NCBI GenBank assembly: GCA_028023455.1
Contig: JAQFVV010012396.1
Span: 10,270,085-10,334,084 of the forward strand
Direction of reading: 5' to 3'
Length of the DNA: 64,000 nucleotides
From: Epiperipatus broadwayi
Taxonomy: Eukaryota; Onychophora; Udeonychophora; Euonychophora; Peripatidae
The notes beneath the pieces were generated by a model. That model searched no databases. It was not told where the DNA came from and saw nothing but the letters and a program-made list of their open reading frames with translations. Each line of letters opens with the position of its first letter. The stretch's first letter is position 1. A program made the position numbers and the translations under genes. This document shows positions 1 through 12,112 of the stretch, in pieces.

Positions 1-1121
1 GAAAAATTGTTTGGATGAATGGGAGAAAAAATTGATAAATGAAGCAAAGAAAAGAAAGGTATTGATAAAGAAATTAACAGTGTTTTCATTTAATAAATAT
101 GATATAGCTAGAATTGTATGGAAGGGAGTGGCAGTAGCAGGGTTAACATATGGCAATGATGCATTATGTGTTAGTAAAGGGGTATTAGATTGCTTAGAAA
201 AAGTACAAAGGAAAGTAGGAAGACATGCATTAGATGCTGAGGTGTGGACAGCAAAGGAGGCAATTCAAGGAGAAATGGGAAGGTCAAGTTTTTATATGAG
301 GGATGCAAAAAGCAAATTGAAAATGTTTGTTAGATTGCAGTTTATGGATAATAAAAGAATAGCCAAAATAGTATTTAATTGGATTACAAGTAAAGGGCAG
401 GCAACAAGATGGGTGAGAAAGGTAATGTGGTATGCAGAAGATTTGGATAAAGAATTTATGTCAGTATACTTGTACAAAAGGTGGGATGATTGTGTTAGGA
501 GGATTGTTGAGTGTTATAGTGGTAAGGAGTGGGATAGAAGAATAGATGCATTAATAAAGAATAGGGAGTTGGAGAGATGGAGAACTAGTACGCAGAGTAA
601 AATGAGTTTAAATATATATAGAAGTAAACAGAACATTGGGTGTGAGTTAATTTATGATAATAGTAAGGAAAGTAGTTTATTGTTTAAGGCTCGAACAGGA
701 TCTTTAGCAACAAGGGAATATACATGTAAATGGAAAAATATGGGTGATTTAGTCTGCAAGTTGTGTAAGGAAGGCATAGAAAATATTAGGCATCTGTTAT
801 TTCAATGTAAATGCTTGGAAGCAGAAAGGGTACAAATAATGAAGTTATGGAAGATTAAATATGAACAAAGTGATTATACAGAAAGTGAGTTATTGGTTTT
901 TATGCTAGGTTTGGGAAAAGATAAGGGGGATTTAGACATGAAGGTCATGGAGTTGACAAAGATTATGTTGTGGAAATGGGATGGAGCAGATTATGGCAAA
1001 GCTTAGGGCGGACAATGGAAAATGAAGGTAAAGTGGCTAACAGGTTTCTTTGAGCATAGTTGCTGAGAGATTCCTGACCCATTTAAGGAGAAGTCATAGT
1101 GCATCACATCACATCACTGAT
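1..1121 (+). pseudogene. Non-LTR retrotransposon 3' end (copy 1): C-terminal part of ORF2 plus 3' UTR
   Basis: An open frame from 11 to 1006 (331 residues) is the C-terminal part of a LINE-type ORF2; the endonuclease and RT catalytic core would lie left of the window edge. LTYGND (residues 45-50) resembles the LLYG-type motif in the RT thumb of many non-LTR elements. A CCHC cluster (C249, C252, H261, C266) matches the C-terminal zinc-knuckle position in such proteins. The frame ends with TAG at 1004-1006. A ~100-bp 3' UTR follows, ending in a (CATCA/ATCAC)n tail at about 1098-1121 rather than poly(A). Two more copies (1676-2369 minus; 46440-50705 plus, interrupted) align with it through UTR and tail. 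Relative to those copies this frame is unbroken, so it is the best-preserved one here. The clade is not resolved. Confidence 0.8.
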
Positions 1122-1275
1122 GAAAGCACACACTAGAAACTAGTCTGGGGATATTGGGTGAATAGGCTCTCGATAGGGATTTTATGCAAAAATCTTCCTG
1201 CATTCATTAATTACTCTGGCTTGCACTGAGAAGTGCTACTGTATGAAGAGTTTTGTCTCTGTGTATACTCAGTAA
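1122..1275 (+). repeat. Head-tail family fragment F (arm and tail), directly after retrotransposon copy 1
   Basis: This stretch carries the motif run found in other family members: AGAAACTAGTCTGGGGATA, a GATTACTCTGGCTTGCACTG box and the tail box CTACTGTATGAAGAG. It matches the reverse complement of 42612-42861. The head is missing and the retrotransposon tail abuts the arm directly, so copy 1 probably inserted into this element or replaced its left part. Confidence 0.6.
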
Positions 1276-1602
1276 GTATGATTAATAAAACATTCCATAA
1301 AAAATAAATCAGTGATTTAAAATTCTACTTCATAAATTAAATTACAAAATCAATCCATGATTGAATATAAATAAGAATTAAGTCATATAATCCATAATTC
1401 ATAAATTTCAAAAATGTGTCTCTGCTTGAAAAAAATGCAACATTATAAAAAGTATATAGAAATAAATATGTTTATGACTAGCAAGTAATCATCAAACAAT
1501 AGTAACAAAAAAGAAAGTCATATAATCTGTAAAATAATTGACAACAAATCCATAAAATATTCCAAAAAAGCTATCCATTTATTAAACTGAATGTCATAAA
1601 AG
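1276..1602. other. AT-rich non-coding stretch
   Basis: I see no coding frame, RNA gene or repeat that I can name here. It is A/T-rich spacer between two repeat insertions. Confidence 0.5.
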
Positions 1603-1615
1603 TAGATGGTTATTA

Positions 1616-2500
1616 AACCACTAAACATCACATGATCACCATCTCTTATGCTAGCACATAACTATTATTAAACAGGCTGATGTGATGTGATGTATTATGG
1701 CTTCTCCTTAAACGAAGTCAAGAATATCTCAGCAATTATGCCCAGATAAACCTGTTAGCCACTTTCTTTTACATTCCCCACTCTAAATTTACCCATAATC
1801 TGCTCTATCCCATTTCCACAACATAATTTTTGTCAACTCTATAACCTTTATATCTAAATCCCCCTTATCTTTTCCCAAACCCAGCATAAAAACCAATAAT
1901 TCACTTTCTGTATAATCACTCTTTTCATATTTATTTTTCCACAACTTCATTATATGTACCCTTTCTGTTTTCAAACATTTACATTCAATTAACAAATGCC
2001 TAATATTTTCAATTCCTTCCTTACATAATTTACAAAATAAATCACCCATATTTTTCCATTTACATGTATATTCTTTTGTAGCTAAAGATCCCGTTCGAGC
2101 CTTAAACAATAAACTACTTTCCTTACTATTATCATAAATTAACTCACACCTAATATTCTGTTTATTTCTATATATATTTAAACTCTTTTTACTCTCCATA
2201 CTATTTCTCCATCTCTCTAACTCCCTAGTCTTTATTAATAAATTTATTCTTTTATCCCATTCCTTATTACTATAACACTCAATAATCCTCTTAACACAAT
2301 CATCCCATCTTTTGTACAAATATACTGATATAAATTCTTTATCCAAATCTTTTGCATAGCGCATTACCTTTCTCAAAAACTCTTCATACAGTAGTGCCAC
2401 CCTGTGCCAACCAGAGTAATCACAAGCCTTCTGGTATCCATTGATTACTCTGATTGGCATAGGGTGGTACTACTGTATGGAGAGTTTGCCTGTTTAATAA
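1616..2500 (+). repeat. Head-tail family copy A, flanked by a 13-bp direct repeat and carrying a nested retrotransposon
   Basis: The direct repeat TAGATGGTTATTA stands at 1603-1615 and 2501-2513 and bounds the element exactly. It opens with the family head (AACCACTAAACATCACATG, then a GATCACCATCTCTTATGC box). Next comes the inverted tail (TTATTAAACAGGC, 1663-1675), which is interrupted by a minus-strand retrotransposon (1676-2369). It resumes as an inverted arm (CTTCATACAGTAGTGCCACC) and folds back into the forward arm and tail (GGTGGTACTACTGTATGGAG, then GCCTGTTTAATAA). Without the insertion the two arms form a hairpin of roughly 60 bp per side. Confidence 0.7.
1676..2369 (-). pseudogene. 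Non-LTR retrotransposon 3' end (copy 2), 5'-truncated and nested in copy A
   Basis: On the minus strand, residues beginning LRKVMRYAKDLDKEF align with copy 1 from its residue 135 onward, including the CCHC knuckle, and read open to a stop near 1789. The 28 or so residues before LRK in the same open frame come from the surrounding repeat, not from the retrotransposon. The 3' UTR and the GATGTGATGTGATG tail (minus-strand ATCAC repeats) lie at 1676-1800. Truncation at the 5' side with an intact 3' end is the usual result of incomplete target-primed reverse transcription. No target duplication is evident at its junctions with the host repeat. Confidence 0.75.
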
Positions 2501-2513
2501 TAGATGGTTATTA

Positions 2514-4110
2514 TCATAAATGTTCATTTTTGTTTTCTTATTTACTTGCATGATTATACTTAATATAGTTATTGCCATAAATATATATTTTGGCCTGTTT
2601 TTTTTCCTGGCATCTATGTTTTTTATTTTCCTGTACATGTATGATAGTAATGTATGAAGTATAACTAGGGAAGTAAATGGAAAGATAAAAACACACATTT
2701 ATGATATTACTTTTTATTTTCCTTATATAGGATCAATAATTTTTAAAATTTAATTTCTTACGGACTTTTTACCAACAATAATTTTCTTATGGATTACATG
2801 ATTTATTTTTTGTATTGTTATTGCTAAATCCTTGTTTATGTTCAATCCATTGATTGGTTTTGTAATTTAAATTTTTGTGGAATGAATTTATATTCATCAT
2901 GCATTGATTTCATTGCTAAATATATTATTTTCAGGCTTATATTACTTTCTTTTTCTTTATTAAAAAAAATAGAACTTATAGTTTAGTTTTTCTTTGGTCA
3001 TCAGGATGTAGTTGGTGGTCCCATCCTATGGGAATGCTACATCTTACATCCTCTAGCATCTAAATATTTTTTATGTGAAAAGTGAAAGAAATTTACAATA
3101 GAATACTAAAAACATAATATTTTAACAAATCAAAATGTTTAAAAATTAAATGCACTTACTGACAAATTAATAGTTAAAAAAAAAATAAAGTGAAAAATAA
3201 ACAACCCAATAATACTTAATTGCAATAATATCTGAACAAGAAATATCTCCACGAAGATCAATTTTGAAGTTAAAAGTAACTATTTTAATTGTTTTTATGT
3301 CTATATGGCTTCAGAACTTTTAATTATGTGATAATATTAAAATATAACAAATATTTTAATATTTAAAAGAAATGTCATAATTTATAGTTTAATAATTATT
3401 AAATTAAATAATGAACTAAATAAATAATCTTAAGGTTATTTGTTTGAGAAGTTACATAATATTTGAGATCTTAGCAGCAGAATGAGCATTTAATAATTGC
3501 ATTGAGTGAGTCTGAACCATTTTTTTTTCAATTGCTTAGATGTGAATTGATACTGAAACTTTTAATTCTAAATTCATTACTCTTTCACTGAATTAAACTC
3601 TACAGAATAGTATTGAAATAGAGATGGTTCATAACTTTATAAGTTTTAAATGTCATTATATAATATTTTTCAAACATTTTTTAATGTTATGTTACTTAAT
3701 AGAAGGCAATGTTATCTATTCAGCATATAATTTTTTTTAAGGTGGCTAACTGTTCATGAGCATTATAGAGTCTGTAGAAAATTTAACTTGAAAATAAACT
3801 CAAAATGGGTTAAAAATAGATATGTATTTGATCAGGTCATGTTGATGTGATTGATGGAAGATTCTTACTTTTGATCCAGACTGCATATATATCAAAAGTT
3901 GTTCAATTTCTGGAAAAGATAACTGCAGTTACCATGAGTGGTTCTGAATGTATTGCTGAATCTGAAAAAATAAACTTGTTTGTTGCTTGACTAGAAACCC
4001 ATTCCATATATCCTATTTCTTTTATGTTTGAAGCATTATTTAATTAAATATCCAGAAAAGAGATCCTTTTTTGAGGCATATCTTAAGTGATGAAATAAAA
4101 TCTTGAATTA
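2514..4110. other. AT-rich non-coding stretch
   Basis: No supported gene. A short imperfect hairpin occurs near 3004-3056, where GGATGTAG and the CCCATCC/ATGGGA core pair with the following CTACATC and CATCC. I cannot assign it to a known class. The rest is A/T-rich spacer. Confidence 0.45.
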
Positions 4111-7037
4111 GGGAATCTGTTTTTTTATTATTTTTTTCTTTTTTTTTTTTTTATTTTTTTGTGAGTTTAATTTTTATTTTTTTTTATAGGGTGGAGAGAC
4201 CACCACTCCTTTTTTTTTTATTTTATATTATATTTTGGTGGAGAAGGAGAATTTGTTTTTTTGTTTTTTGTTTTTGTTTTTTTGAAGGGGGGGGGGATTA
4301 TACTGTTTTCTGTGGTTATTTTTTATAGATTTGGTGTTTATATCTGGTGTAATTATTTTATTTATTAATTATTATTTATAATTATTCGGACATTGTCGTA
4401 GTCGGACAAACAAAATGCGCTAGTGTCAAAATAAAAAACTTAACGTGTCATACAGGATATTTTAACTTCAATTTTTTATGTACTTAAAAAATTTATTAAT
4501 TTTTTGCTATTGTAAAAATTGATCATGCCATACAGGCATTAGCCTATCCACACAGTAGATGAGTTTTAACTAGTAATATGTCGGACAACTATTACATAGG
4601 TAATTCATGCAATTCAGTATGTTTCAACAAGAATATGGGTGCTTGAAGTTCACAGCATGAGTACGATGGTATTACAGACAAGTCAATGCATGCAAGTCAA
4701 TTTGGGCTGGATTTCAAATCTATAAATACCATGATTTAGGAATAAGTTTCATTATTTTTTGTGTGCTTTGCCAACAATCATCAGTCAAAAGTGTGATAGG
4801 TAAATGGAGTCATACAAAGTGCATATTACATCTTTTATTTTGTGAATATTGTTGAAAATTTTATTTATTATGTTTGAATCTAAGAAGAAATGTTGTCAAT
4901 ACACTATTGAGTATCTGAAATATGGCTTTATTCAGTTTCCTATGAACCAGTTATTACCTATATGCTTGATTTGCCAAAAAGTATTTTCAAATCAAGTAAT
5001 GAAGCCTTCTAGGTTATAAGAGCACTTGACTAAAATATATGCTGACAAAAAAGATAAAGATTTGTCCTATTTTCAATTACTAGAAGAAAAATATTTTAAA
5101 CATCCAACTATATCAAAACTTTGTGCATCGTCCACTATACAAGATAATGATGGATTACAAGCTTTTTATAATATTTCATTATTAATTGCAAAAACAGAAA
5201 AACCACACATAATTGGTAAGGAATTAATATTTCCAGCAGTAAAAGAAGTAATAAACACTGTGCTTCATAAGATAGCATCAGATATCATCAGGAAAATTCC
5301 TTTGAGTAATAATTCAGTGCAAAGAAGGATCGATGAAATGGCTGAAGATATTGAAAAATCATTATGTGATTATTTGAAGACATCCCAATTTTTCATTTAG
5401 ATTGATGAATCAACTCTCCCAAATAATGAAGCACTTGACTTTTTATATATATGATTCATAAAAGAAGAAAAAGTTTATCAAGAATTATTATTTGCTAAAA
5501 ATTTGGAAGTGGATATAAAGGGAGAATTTATATTTAATACCAAGAATAAGTTTTTTCAAGAGAAAAACATTCCTATTCATAATATTTTGTCTGCTACTAT
5601 TGATTGTGCTCCAGCAATGACAGGGTTGCCACAAGGGTTTCATAGCAAATTTGAAACAAACAGTACCAAATGTATTCGCTATACATTGTGTTCTTCATTA
5701 TCAGCATTTGGTTGCAAAGAATTTAAGTGAACACCTGCATACATTGTTCCATTACATTACTAGAGCAGTCAACAAGATTAAAGGCAATTCATTGAGTGAC
5801 AGATTGTTTAGACAACTTTGTAGTGAAAATGATGAAGATTTCAATAATATGCTGCTTCACACAGAAGTTCATTGGCTTTTACAAGGTATTTGTCTGAATT
5901 GATTTTACAATTTCTTTGATTCAGTACTAGAGTTCCTAGAAAACATAAATGATGGATTGCAGGCCAATCTGATTACATCCAAAAATGACTGCTTATTTGA
6001 GAGATCTCTATAAAATATTTAATGAGGTCAATCTACAATTACAAGATAATGCATTGAATGTAATTAAAACAAAAAAAAACATTATTGCTGCTTTTGCAGG
6101 GAAACTTCTTCTGTTCAAGCAGAATCTAGGCTTAGGGGAATATAGCCACTTTTCAACTTTATCAGTAGTGTCTCTCAAAAAGGACGATTTACTTACATAT
6201 TGCCAACATTTGGAGGTTTTATATGTTGATTTCAATGAGCAATTTAAGGATATTCTCAACATGAATATACCAAATTGGGTTCTAAATCTTTTCTCACATG
6301 TAAACACAGCAGGATTATCAAATTTAGAAGTGGACCTTATAGAACTCACAACAAATGAACTAAAAATAAAATTCAAAAGTGGATGCCAAGAGTTCTAGCT
6401 TCAGAAATCAGTACTGACAGTGTACCCTAGATTATGGGAAATACTGCAGAAATTTTCAATTGCATTTCCATCTTATTTGGCTGAGCATGGGTTTAGTGCT
6501 GTGGTGAATTTACTATCTAAGAAAAGGAATCAATTGCATATAATTGAGTGTGGTGATTTACGACTGTTTTTAATGAAAGATGAACCTGATATTAACAAAT
6601 TTTTAAAAATGCATCAGGCTCATCCTTCACATTAATTTATTTTTTCTTTGTAAGTTTGAAAAAAACATTTTTCTAATAAATTTGATGGTGTTTTAATTAA
6701 TACAATAAGATTGTTACTAATGAAAGCAATAATATCTTAATATGTATTCTGAATTTTCATATTTAAACCATTGTATGAAACTGTGCATAATGTTATTCAA
6801 ACATATGCATATGGACTACATTTCATCAAAATCAGTATAGCAATAACTGTGTTCAAGATGAAGCATATATTGGTTACTACTTTTTCAATAATTTAATGAC
6901 ATAAGCAGTAATGTATCATTAGTTGCTATTTATATAAAAAATATCAAATGGATTGAATGCGTAAAACTGTTATAATTGGAGAGGGGATGTCCAAAATTTA
7001 TGTCTTGCTAAGTGGCCAGAAAAATTTTGGGAATCTA
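4111..7037 (+). mobile_element. Degenerate hAT transposon (approximate limits)
   Basis: The limits are estimated from features known for ZBED5/SCAND3-type hAT elements. Near 4111-4220 there is GGGAATCTG followed by T-rich sequence and a GGGTGGAGAGACCACCACTCC palindrome-like box, recalling the GGTCGCGACC box inside these termini. Near 6979-7037 there is a GGGATGTCC box and an AAAATTTTGGGAATCTATG end, recalling the usual TTTGGGAACCACTG terminus. The two ends no longer form a clear inverted repeat, and I could not define an 8-bp target duplication. The transposase frame in between is broken. Confidence 0.55.
4870..6635 (+). pseudogene. hAT transposase pseudogene, ZBED5/SCAND3-like
   Basis: A BED-type zinc-finger region comes first (4870-5035), with YLKYGF and C-x2-C (CLIC); a TAA at 5017-5019 interrupts it, and a tyrosine appears where a later zinc-binding histidine is expected. 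The linker and helical region follow (5026-5400), with KPHIIGKELIFPAVKE and IPLSNNSVQRRIDEMAEDIE, both hallmarks of this subfamily. The first catalytic-region motif IDEST follows a TAG stop at 5398. A second motif, DCAPAMTG, lies near 5610. After a frameshift around 5715-5730 the LLHTEVHWL motif appears near 5850. The C-terminal dimerisation region is at 6420-6635 (LAEHGFSAVVNLLSKKRNQL). At least three stops and two frameshifts make it non-functional. It derives from a mobile element, not a domesticated host gene. Confidence 0.85.
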
Positions 7038-9379
7038 TGATTTAAACAATTTATTATTCAATTTTTTATTATTTATCAAAAAATAAAATAAAATAATGTT
7101 TGATTGTTTGGGAATTCATAAAAAGTTTGACTACTGAAAGTGACAAAATTGTAAACTATGAGGACATTATTTGTCACTTGCTTGTCACTTTAACACATTT
7201 TGTTTGTACTTCTCAATACTTAAAATTATATCACAAACTTTAACAACACATTTATATAATTAAAATTCAGTAAATAATGCTAACAAAAATGCTATTAACT
7301 AAATAATCAGCTCCTCTTTAATGAATTATTGAAATTAATTTGCTGTCTGTAAATAATTTTCCCAGCAACATTTAATGAATAGGATTTAGAGAAAATCAAT
7401 ATTTCAAAAATATTTTGATAATTTAGTAAATAAGCAGCTTCCAGGAGATCAATTGTTTCACAATTGGAGAATGTAATATCTTATGTTGATGTAAATTTAT
7501 TTCAGTCATTCTGAATTTATTTTATGTGCGAGTATACAAGAATCATTATGTCAAAAAATTTTAGTAAGTAGAATCTCGAAGAAATGTAACAAACAGAGTA
7601 TATGCATAAATGTATGCGAGATAAGCTTTAAATTAGTAAAGTTAGCAAAATTTTCCTAATGGACTTTCAACTAATTAATTGTAGTAGTCATGGTCATGGC
7701 ATTGATGGTAGAAAGAAAACTGTTGGGTTATGTTTGCAATCAATCAGTTATTGCCTGATAATGGGAAAGAAAGTGGAGTCAAATTTTTGGCACTAAAAAC
7801 TTAATACGATTCTGTATACATGGAAAAAAAACTAGATTAATATAAAAAGTGTATAATAATCAAGAATATAATAATAGATAATTAAATACCAAATTAATTA
7901 TAAAAAACAACAAAAAGTTATAATGATCTGTATTGTTAGTTGCCTGGGAAGTCATAAAATTGTAAAATAATCAAGCTATCTTGAAAAATAAAAAAAAAAA
8001 AAATTAATAATGAATTAAGTATAGTCGGAGCTTGATATATTTAGTTTCAGGTTTCCATGGATTGCAGTTTAACTCTTATTATTTTTGATGCATGAATGTC
8101 GTATGAATTCCTAAAACACAAACCATTTGATTGTTTCATAGAATTTTTATGTGCATTTTAAATTATAAGATTTTTATAATAAAAATTATATATTTTATAA
8201 AAAATTAGTATTAATTTTGTAATTTAATTACTGTTAGATGAAAATCATTCAATTAAAGTACATTTTTACTTCCTCTTTACCATACTATTCAAAATTGAAG
8301 AATAACTTAATTCATTTAAGGTACAACTCCTCTCATTTTTAGTGACAATTTTGATCATATTTGCTCTTTCCATATAGTATTATAATTATTCATTTAAAAT
8401 TTTTGTATGATTTTTAAAATGCAAAAAATTTAGTTGAGACATCATAAAAAAAATGAAAATATGTCTTAATTTTTTTGCAATGCATCCATTTTCTTTGTTT
8501 TTAGTTCAATATTGAATTCATTTGATAGATATTTTTATTTATTACTGAAATAAATTCTAAATATTTACATTTTATTTTTGAAAATATTAAAAGCATGAAA
8601 ACAAAAAGTTTCATATGTCATCATAATAACTATTAATTTCTCTTAAATTTAATGAATCATGCTTTAAAAGTTTAAATTTTTTAAAATATTTATTGCAATA
8701 TTATATTTTTACATTACCTATTATTAATAACATAGATGTCATGGAAACAAAACTTGTAAATGTATTCTGGGTAAATTTGCATTGTTTAAAAATACAATGT
8801 TCTGGTTTTAAAAATAAAATATTTCCATTCAAAATAAATTATTAATAATATAATTATTGTATAAAAAGAATCTAAAATTGTAATAAATTTACAAATAAAT
8901 GTTTTTGGTTAGTCAAACTATTTTCTTCAAACAATGTAAAAATTAGTGACATTAGATGTCAGACTACAAAAGAATGATTCATTAAGGTGTGAGTAGGGCA
9001 GAGCTGAAGCTTTGTTTATTTTGCCAAATTTTGGATTCTCTGGTCATCTATGGAATTTTTTCCAAACTAAAATTTTAAATTGAAATATATATAAAAATAG
9101 GTATTTTTTTAAAAAAAAGCTTGCAAAAATTCTCAATAAGTGGTTAATGAATGAAAAATCTGAAATTTATCACTAAAACTAATTGTAAGATTAAAGTTCA
9201 AAATTACATATTATTATTAGAATTTCACAAAAAATTTCTTCACTAGTATTTAGGAAAACAATTCTTGTTAGCTAGAAAAATAACTTCTGCTTTATCATAA
9301 CTACTTTTTATAACTTGTCTTCTTAACTGAAACAAACAGGCTTATTATATATCTGTGTTTATATATGTAATATATAGGG
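7038..9379. other. AT-rich non-coding stretch
   Basis: About 2.3 kb with no supported frame, RNA gene or recognisable repeat beyond simple A/T runs. Confidence 0.5.
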
Positions 9380-9725
9380 TATATGAGCACAGACTTTCAT
9401 ACGACCCACCACTCTCTACCTTAGGGTGGCCTTTGATCATTCCATCATCAGATTTTCAATTGGATGGAAGGTTGAAGAGTTGGAGTGTGGAGTAGATAGA
9501 AGCCTGTCCATTAAAGTCTGAGGATTGGTTATCTTAATATATATCTGAGCACTTATAGCATATATGTGTAGAGATGGTAATCTGGACCAACTGATGATTG
9601 CTGGTTTAGCATGAAATATGTATATTGGTGATTATTTATCTTTTCAACATATATGTGTTCAAGTGTATCAGTGTTATGAGATAGTGTGGAGAGTGGTGGG
9701 TCATGTGAAAGTCTGTGCTCATATA
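9380..9725. mobile_element. Small non-autonomous element with ~37-bp terminal inverted repeats
   Basis: The left end TATATGAGCACAGACTTTCA is mirrored by the right end (reverse complement TATATGAGCACAGACTTTCA), and both continue into CCCACCACTCTC. TA at each outer edge fits a TA target duplication, as used by Tc1/mariner-type elements, so a 346-bp MITE of that kind is the simplest reading. There is no open frame inside. A diverged internal relative lies at 21060-21262. Confidence 0.75.
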
Positions 9726-10897
9726 ACTTGCCTTCTTAATAATATTGTAAGCATATAGTTTTTTGGTTTATGTTACATAAATAAGCTTAAATATGTACAT
9801 ATAATTTTGAAAATTACAATTTTTGCTTTAGACATCTAAAAAAATAAAGCACACTTTGAAAAACATAGTCCCAAATAATCCACCAATCAGTGATGCTGTT
9901 AATTTCTTTGTATTATGATACAACCAATCAGTTATTGACTTGCTTTGAGATTGAAATTTGCATATTTGTATGAGATCGGTATTATATTGAAATCTTCAAT
10001 TTTTTTTTTAATTAATAATTTTAGTTTTAATTTCTATTCAAAAAAATTATGGATGGCAAACTAATAGTTATAAATATACCACAAAATAGTGAAGACAAGC
10101 CAAAGTTATAACAGTGCATTATAATGCTTCAAAATTCTTTAGCAGTAAACCAAATTTTAGTATTTATAAAATTATTAATCGCAGAACAATCGTTGCTTTA
10201 AGTATTTTAAAAATATGGTATTTCACATAAGATATGTTTTATGAAAATGATTTAAATATGACAACAGTTTGAATACATGATCTTTCAAATGAAATGAATT
10301 TTAATACATTAAAAGTTTATAATTTTTTTATCTTGCTTGTACTTTGAGTTACAGAAAATCACAAAATGCAATATTTCCATCACAACACTTCTCTCTCAAA
10401 CTTATTTTAAGGTGCATCAAATGGTGGTGATCTATAAGATAAGCACCAAATAAAAGTAATAAAATGGTTCATTGCTTGAGGAATTATAGGATGTTTGAGC
10501 ATTGAAAGCACAGGAATGAGATTTGATCCAGATTATTTAACTTTTGAACTCTGCTCCTTAATCATTACTGTTGCACCTTAAAATTATTTAAATAAACAAA
10601 ATTTTTGTATGATTTTAAATGTCCAATACTTACATGTATAACTTGTCTGTCTCCTATTAAAAAAATAGTGAAATTAAATTAATTGTTTATAAACTAATTT
10701 TTAAAATTAATTACATTAATTCTGTGATAAAATAAAAATGAAAGTGTTTTTTTATATATATAATATCTACATTTGGGCTGAAGCAAAAGTAGGAATAGAT
10801 AGTCTTCACAGGCTAGTTGTCAAGCTTTTGTATGATTTTGTTTTCATATTTTATTCTGCTGATGATAAACCAGTATGCAAATACAATCTGGTTTAAC
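9726..10897. other. AT-rich non-coding stretch
   Basis: No supported gene or repeat; simple A/T-rich spacer. Confidence 0.5.
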
Positions 10898-11005
10898 TTT
10901 TTTTTTTCTCATGTGTCATAGCATCAGCCGGGAAGCGAACCCGCTAACCCGGGACAACTGCTTGTAAAGCAGCCGTCACTGACCTCTCCACCACTAATGC
11001 TTGAC
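10898..11005 (-). mobile_element. tRNA-derived SINE, copy 1
   Basis: Read on the minus strand, it begins GTCAAGCATTAGTGGTGGAG and holds an A-box-like region, an anticodon-arm-like stem with the loop TTTACAA (UAC in the anticodon position) and a B box around GGGTTCGCTTCCC. It closes with GCTGATGC, which pairs with the head as an acceptor-like stem. A short A-rich tail follows. Four similar copies in the window show it is an interspersed repeat and not a single tRNA gene. The segment between the anticodon arm and T arm is longer than in a typical type I tRNA. Confidence 0.75.
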
Positions 11006-11959
11006 AAAAAGTATGAGTTATTTAGAAATTTTCAGCTATTTTAAAAAATTCCTGCTTTATCCGGTTCTAAATCCTAGTAGGTTAACTCACTAATTATAAT
11101 ATATCTGAGTACTAACTTTAAAATATATATATATTTAAAAAAACACGATTTTGTAATTTGTGGGTGAAATATCTGTTTCATCAGAATCTTTTACAACTAT
11201 TTGCTATTATCTTTTTCAAAATGTTCAATTGTCCAGTAGATCCTAGACTACTGAAGTTGAAATATTGGATTATAATAATAGAAAGAAAACAGCACTGAAA
11301 AAAAAAGTTTTGTACTTGATGACAAATACAAAAACTGTAAATACCTTTAATTAGCTACATTTTAATAATTAACGTTAATGAGGTTTATACACAGTAGTTT
11401 AGATTTGTCACTTTTGCTAAGACCAACAAGTGTTTTATACATTTTAAAATTATAACTTACAAGGCCCCAACTAAGTTTAAATAGAAGTGGAAGTCTATGG
11501 TAGAAAGTCCAATTCAATAATCTGCTAGATTCTTGTTCGTTATGATGTAATCTCATTCTGTTCAATTTATTTCATGATTTAAGTATGATATTTAAATAAC
11601 TGACTGCTCATAATTGCAGGATAGTAAGTTTCGACTTTGTAATACTGTAATAATTTCGGAGGTGTGTACGTAGATCTCTATATAAAAATTGATTAATAAG
11701 TTTATCTTATTGTGATTTGCTAATTTAAATTTGCTAAGCAAAGTGTTTTTCTGTCTGTTTTCCCCCTCTGCTTTATAATTATCGGAAAATCTGTTATGTC
11801 TATTTATTATAAAAAGTGTTAAATGATATTAATTAAATAAAAAGAGAAATCTGATTGTATACTCATTTGGATAATAATATAAATAAAACTTAATTTCCAG
11901 AGATACTTATTTATAGTATATATATAATAAATGTGGTTTTAATTTCTCCTTATTTGTAA
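11006..11959. other. AT-rich non-coding stretch
   Basis: No supported gene. The 67-codon minus-strand opening near 11362-11565 has no recognisable domain and is treated as chance. Confidence 0.5.
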
Positions 11960-12112
11960 TAATAAAAATACTTAATTGTAAGTTATTAGAGAAAAAATAT
12001 ATAGTTAATAATAAATTTGGCTGAACGTTTTCGAGGAACTGTGCCTCATACTCATAGCCTTCGTGAAAATGTACTTAATATATGTAAATGAGAATATTCA
12101 AATGAGTTACTG

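Noticed and set aside
292-477. Minus-strand frame within copy 1 and its equivalent at 46772-47023
   Set aside because: Antisense shadow of the retrotransposon ORF; the second simply runs into the inserted DNA.
1616-2500. piggyBac-like MITE with TTAA target sites
   Set aside because: TTAA next to ACAGGC is part of the family's own tail; the true flanks are 13-bp repeats.
6008-6376. 122-codon minus-strand frame
   Set aside because: Antisense shadow of the hAT transposase pseudogene.
10898-11005. A functional tRNA-Val (UAC) gene
   Set aside because: Five similar copies with A-rich tails, target duplications and an over-long variable region indicate a SINE.
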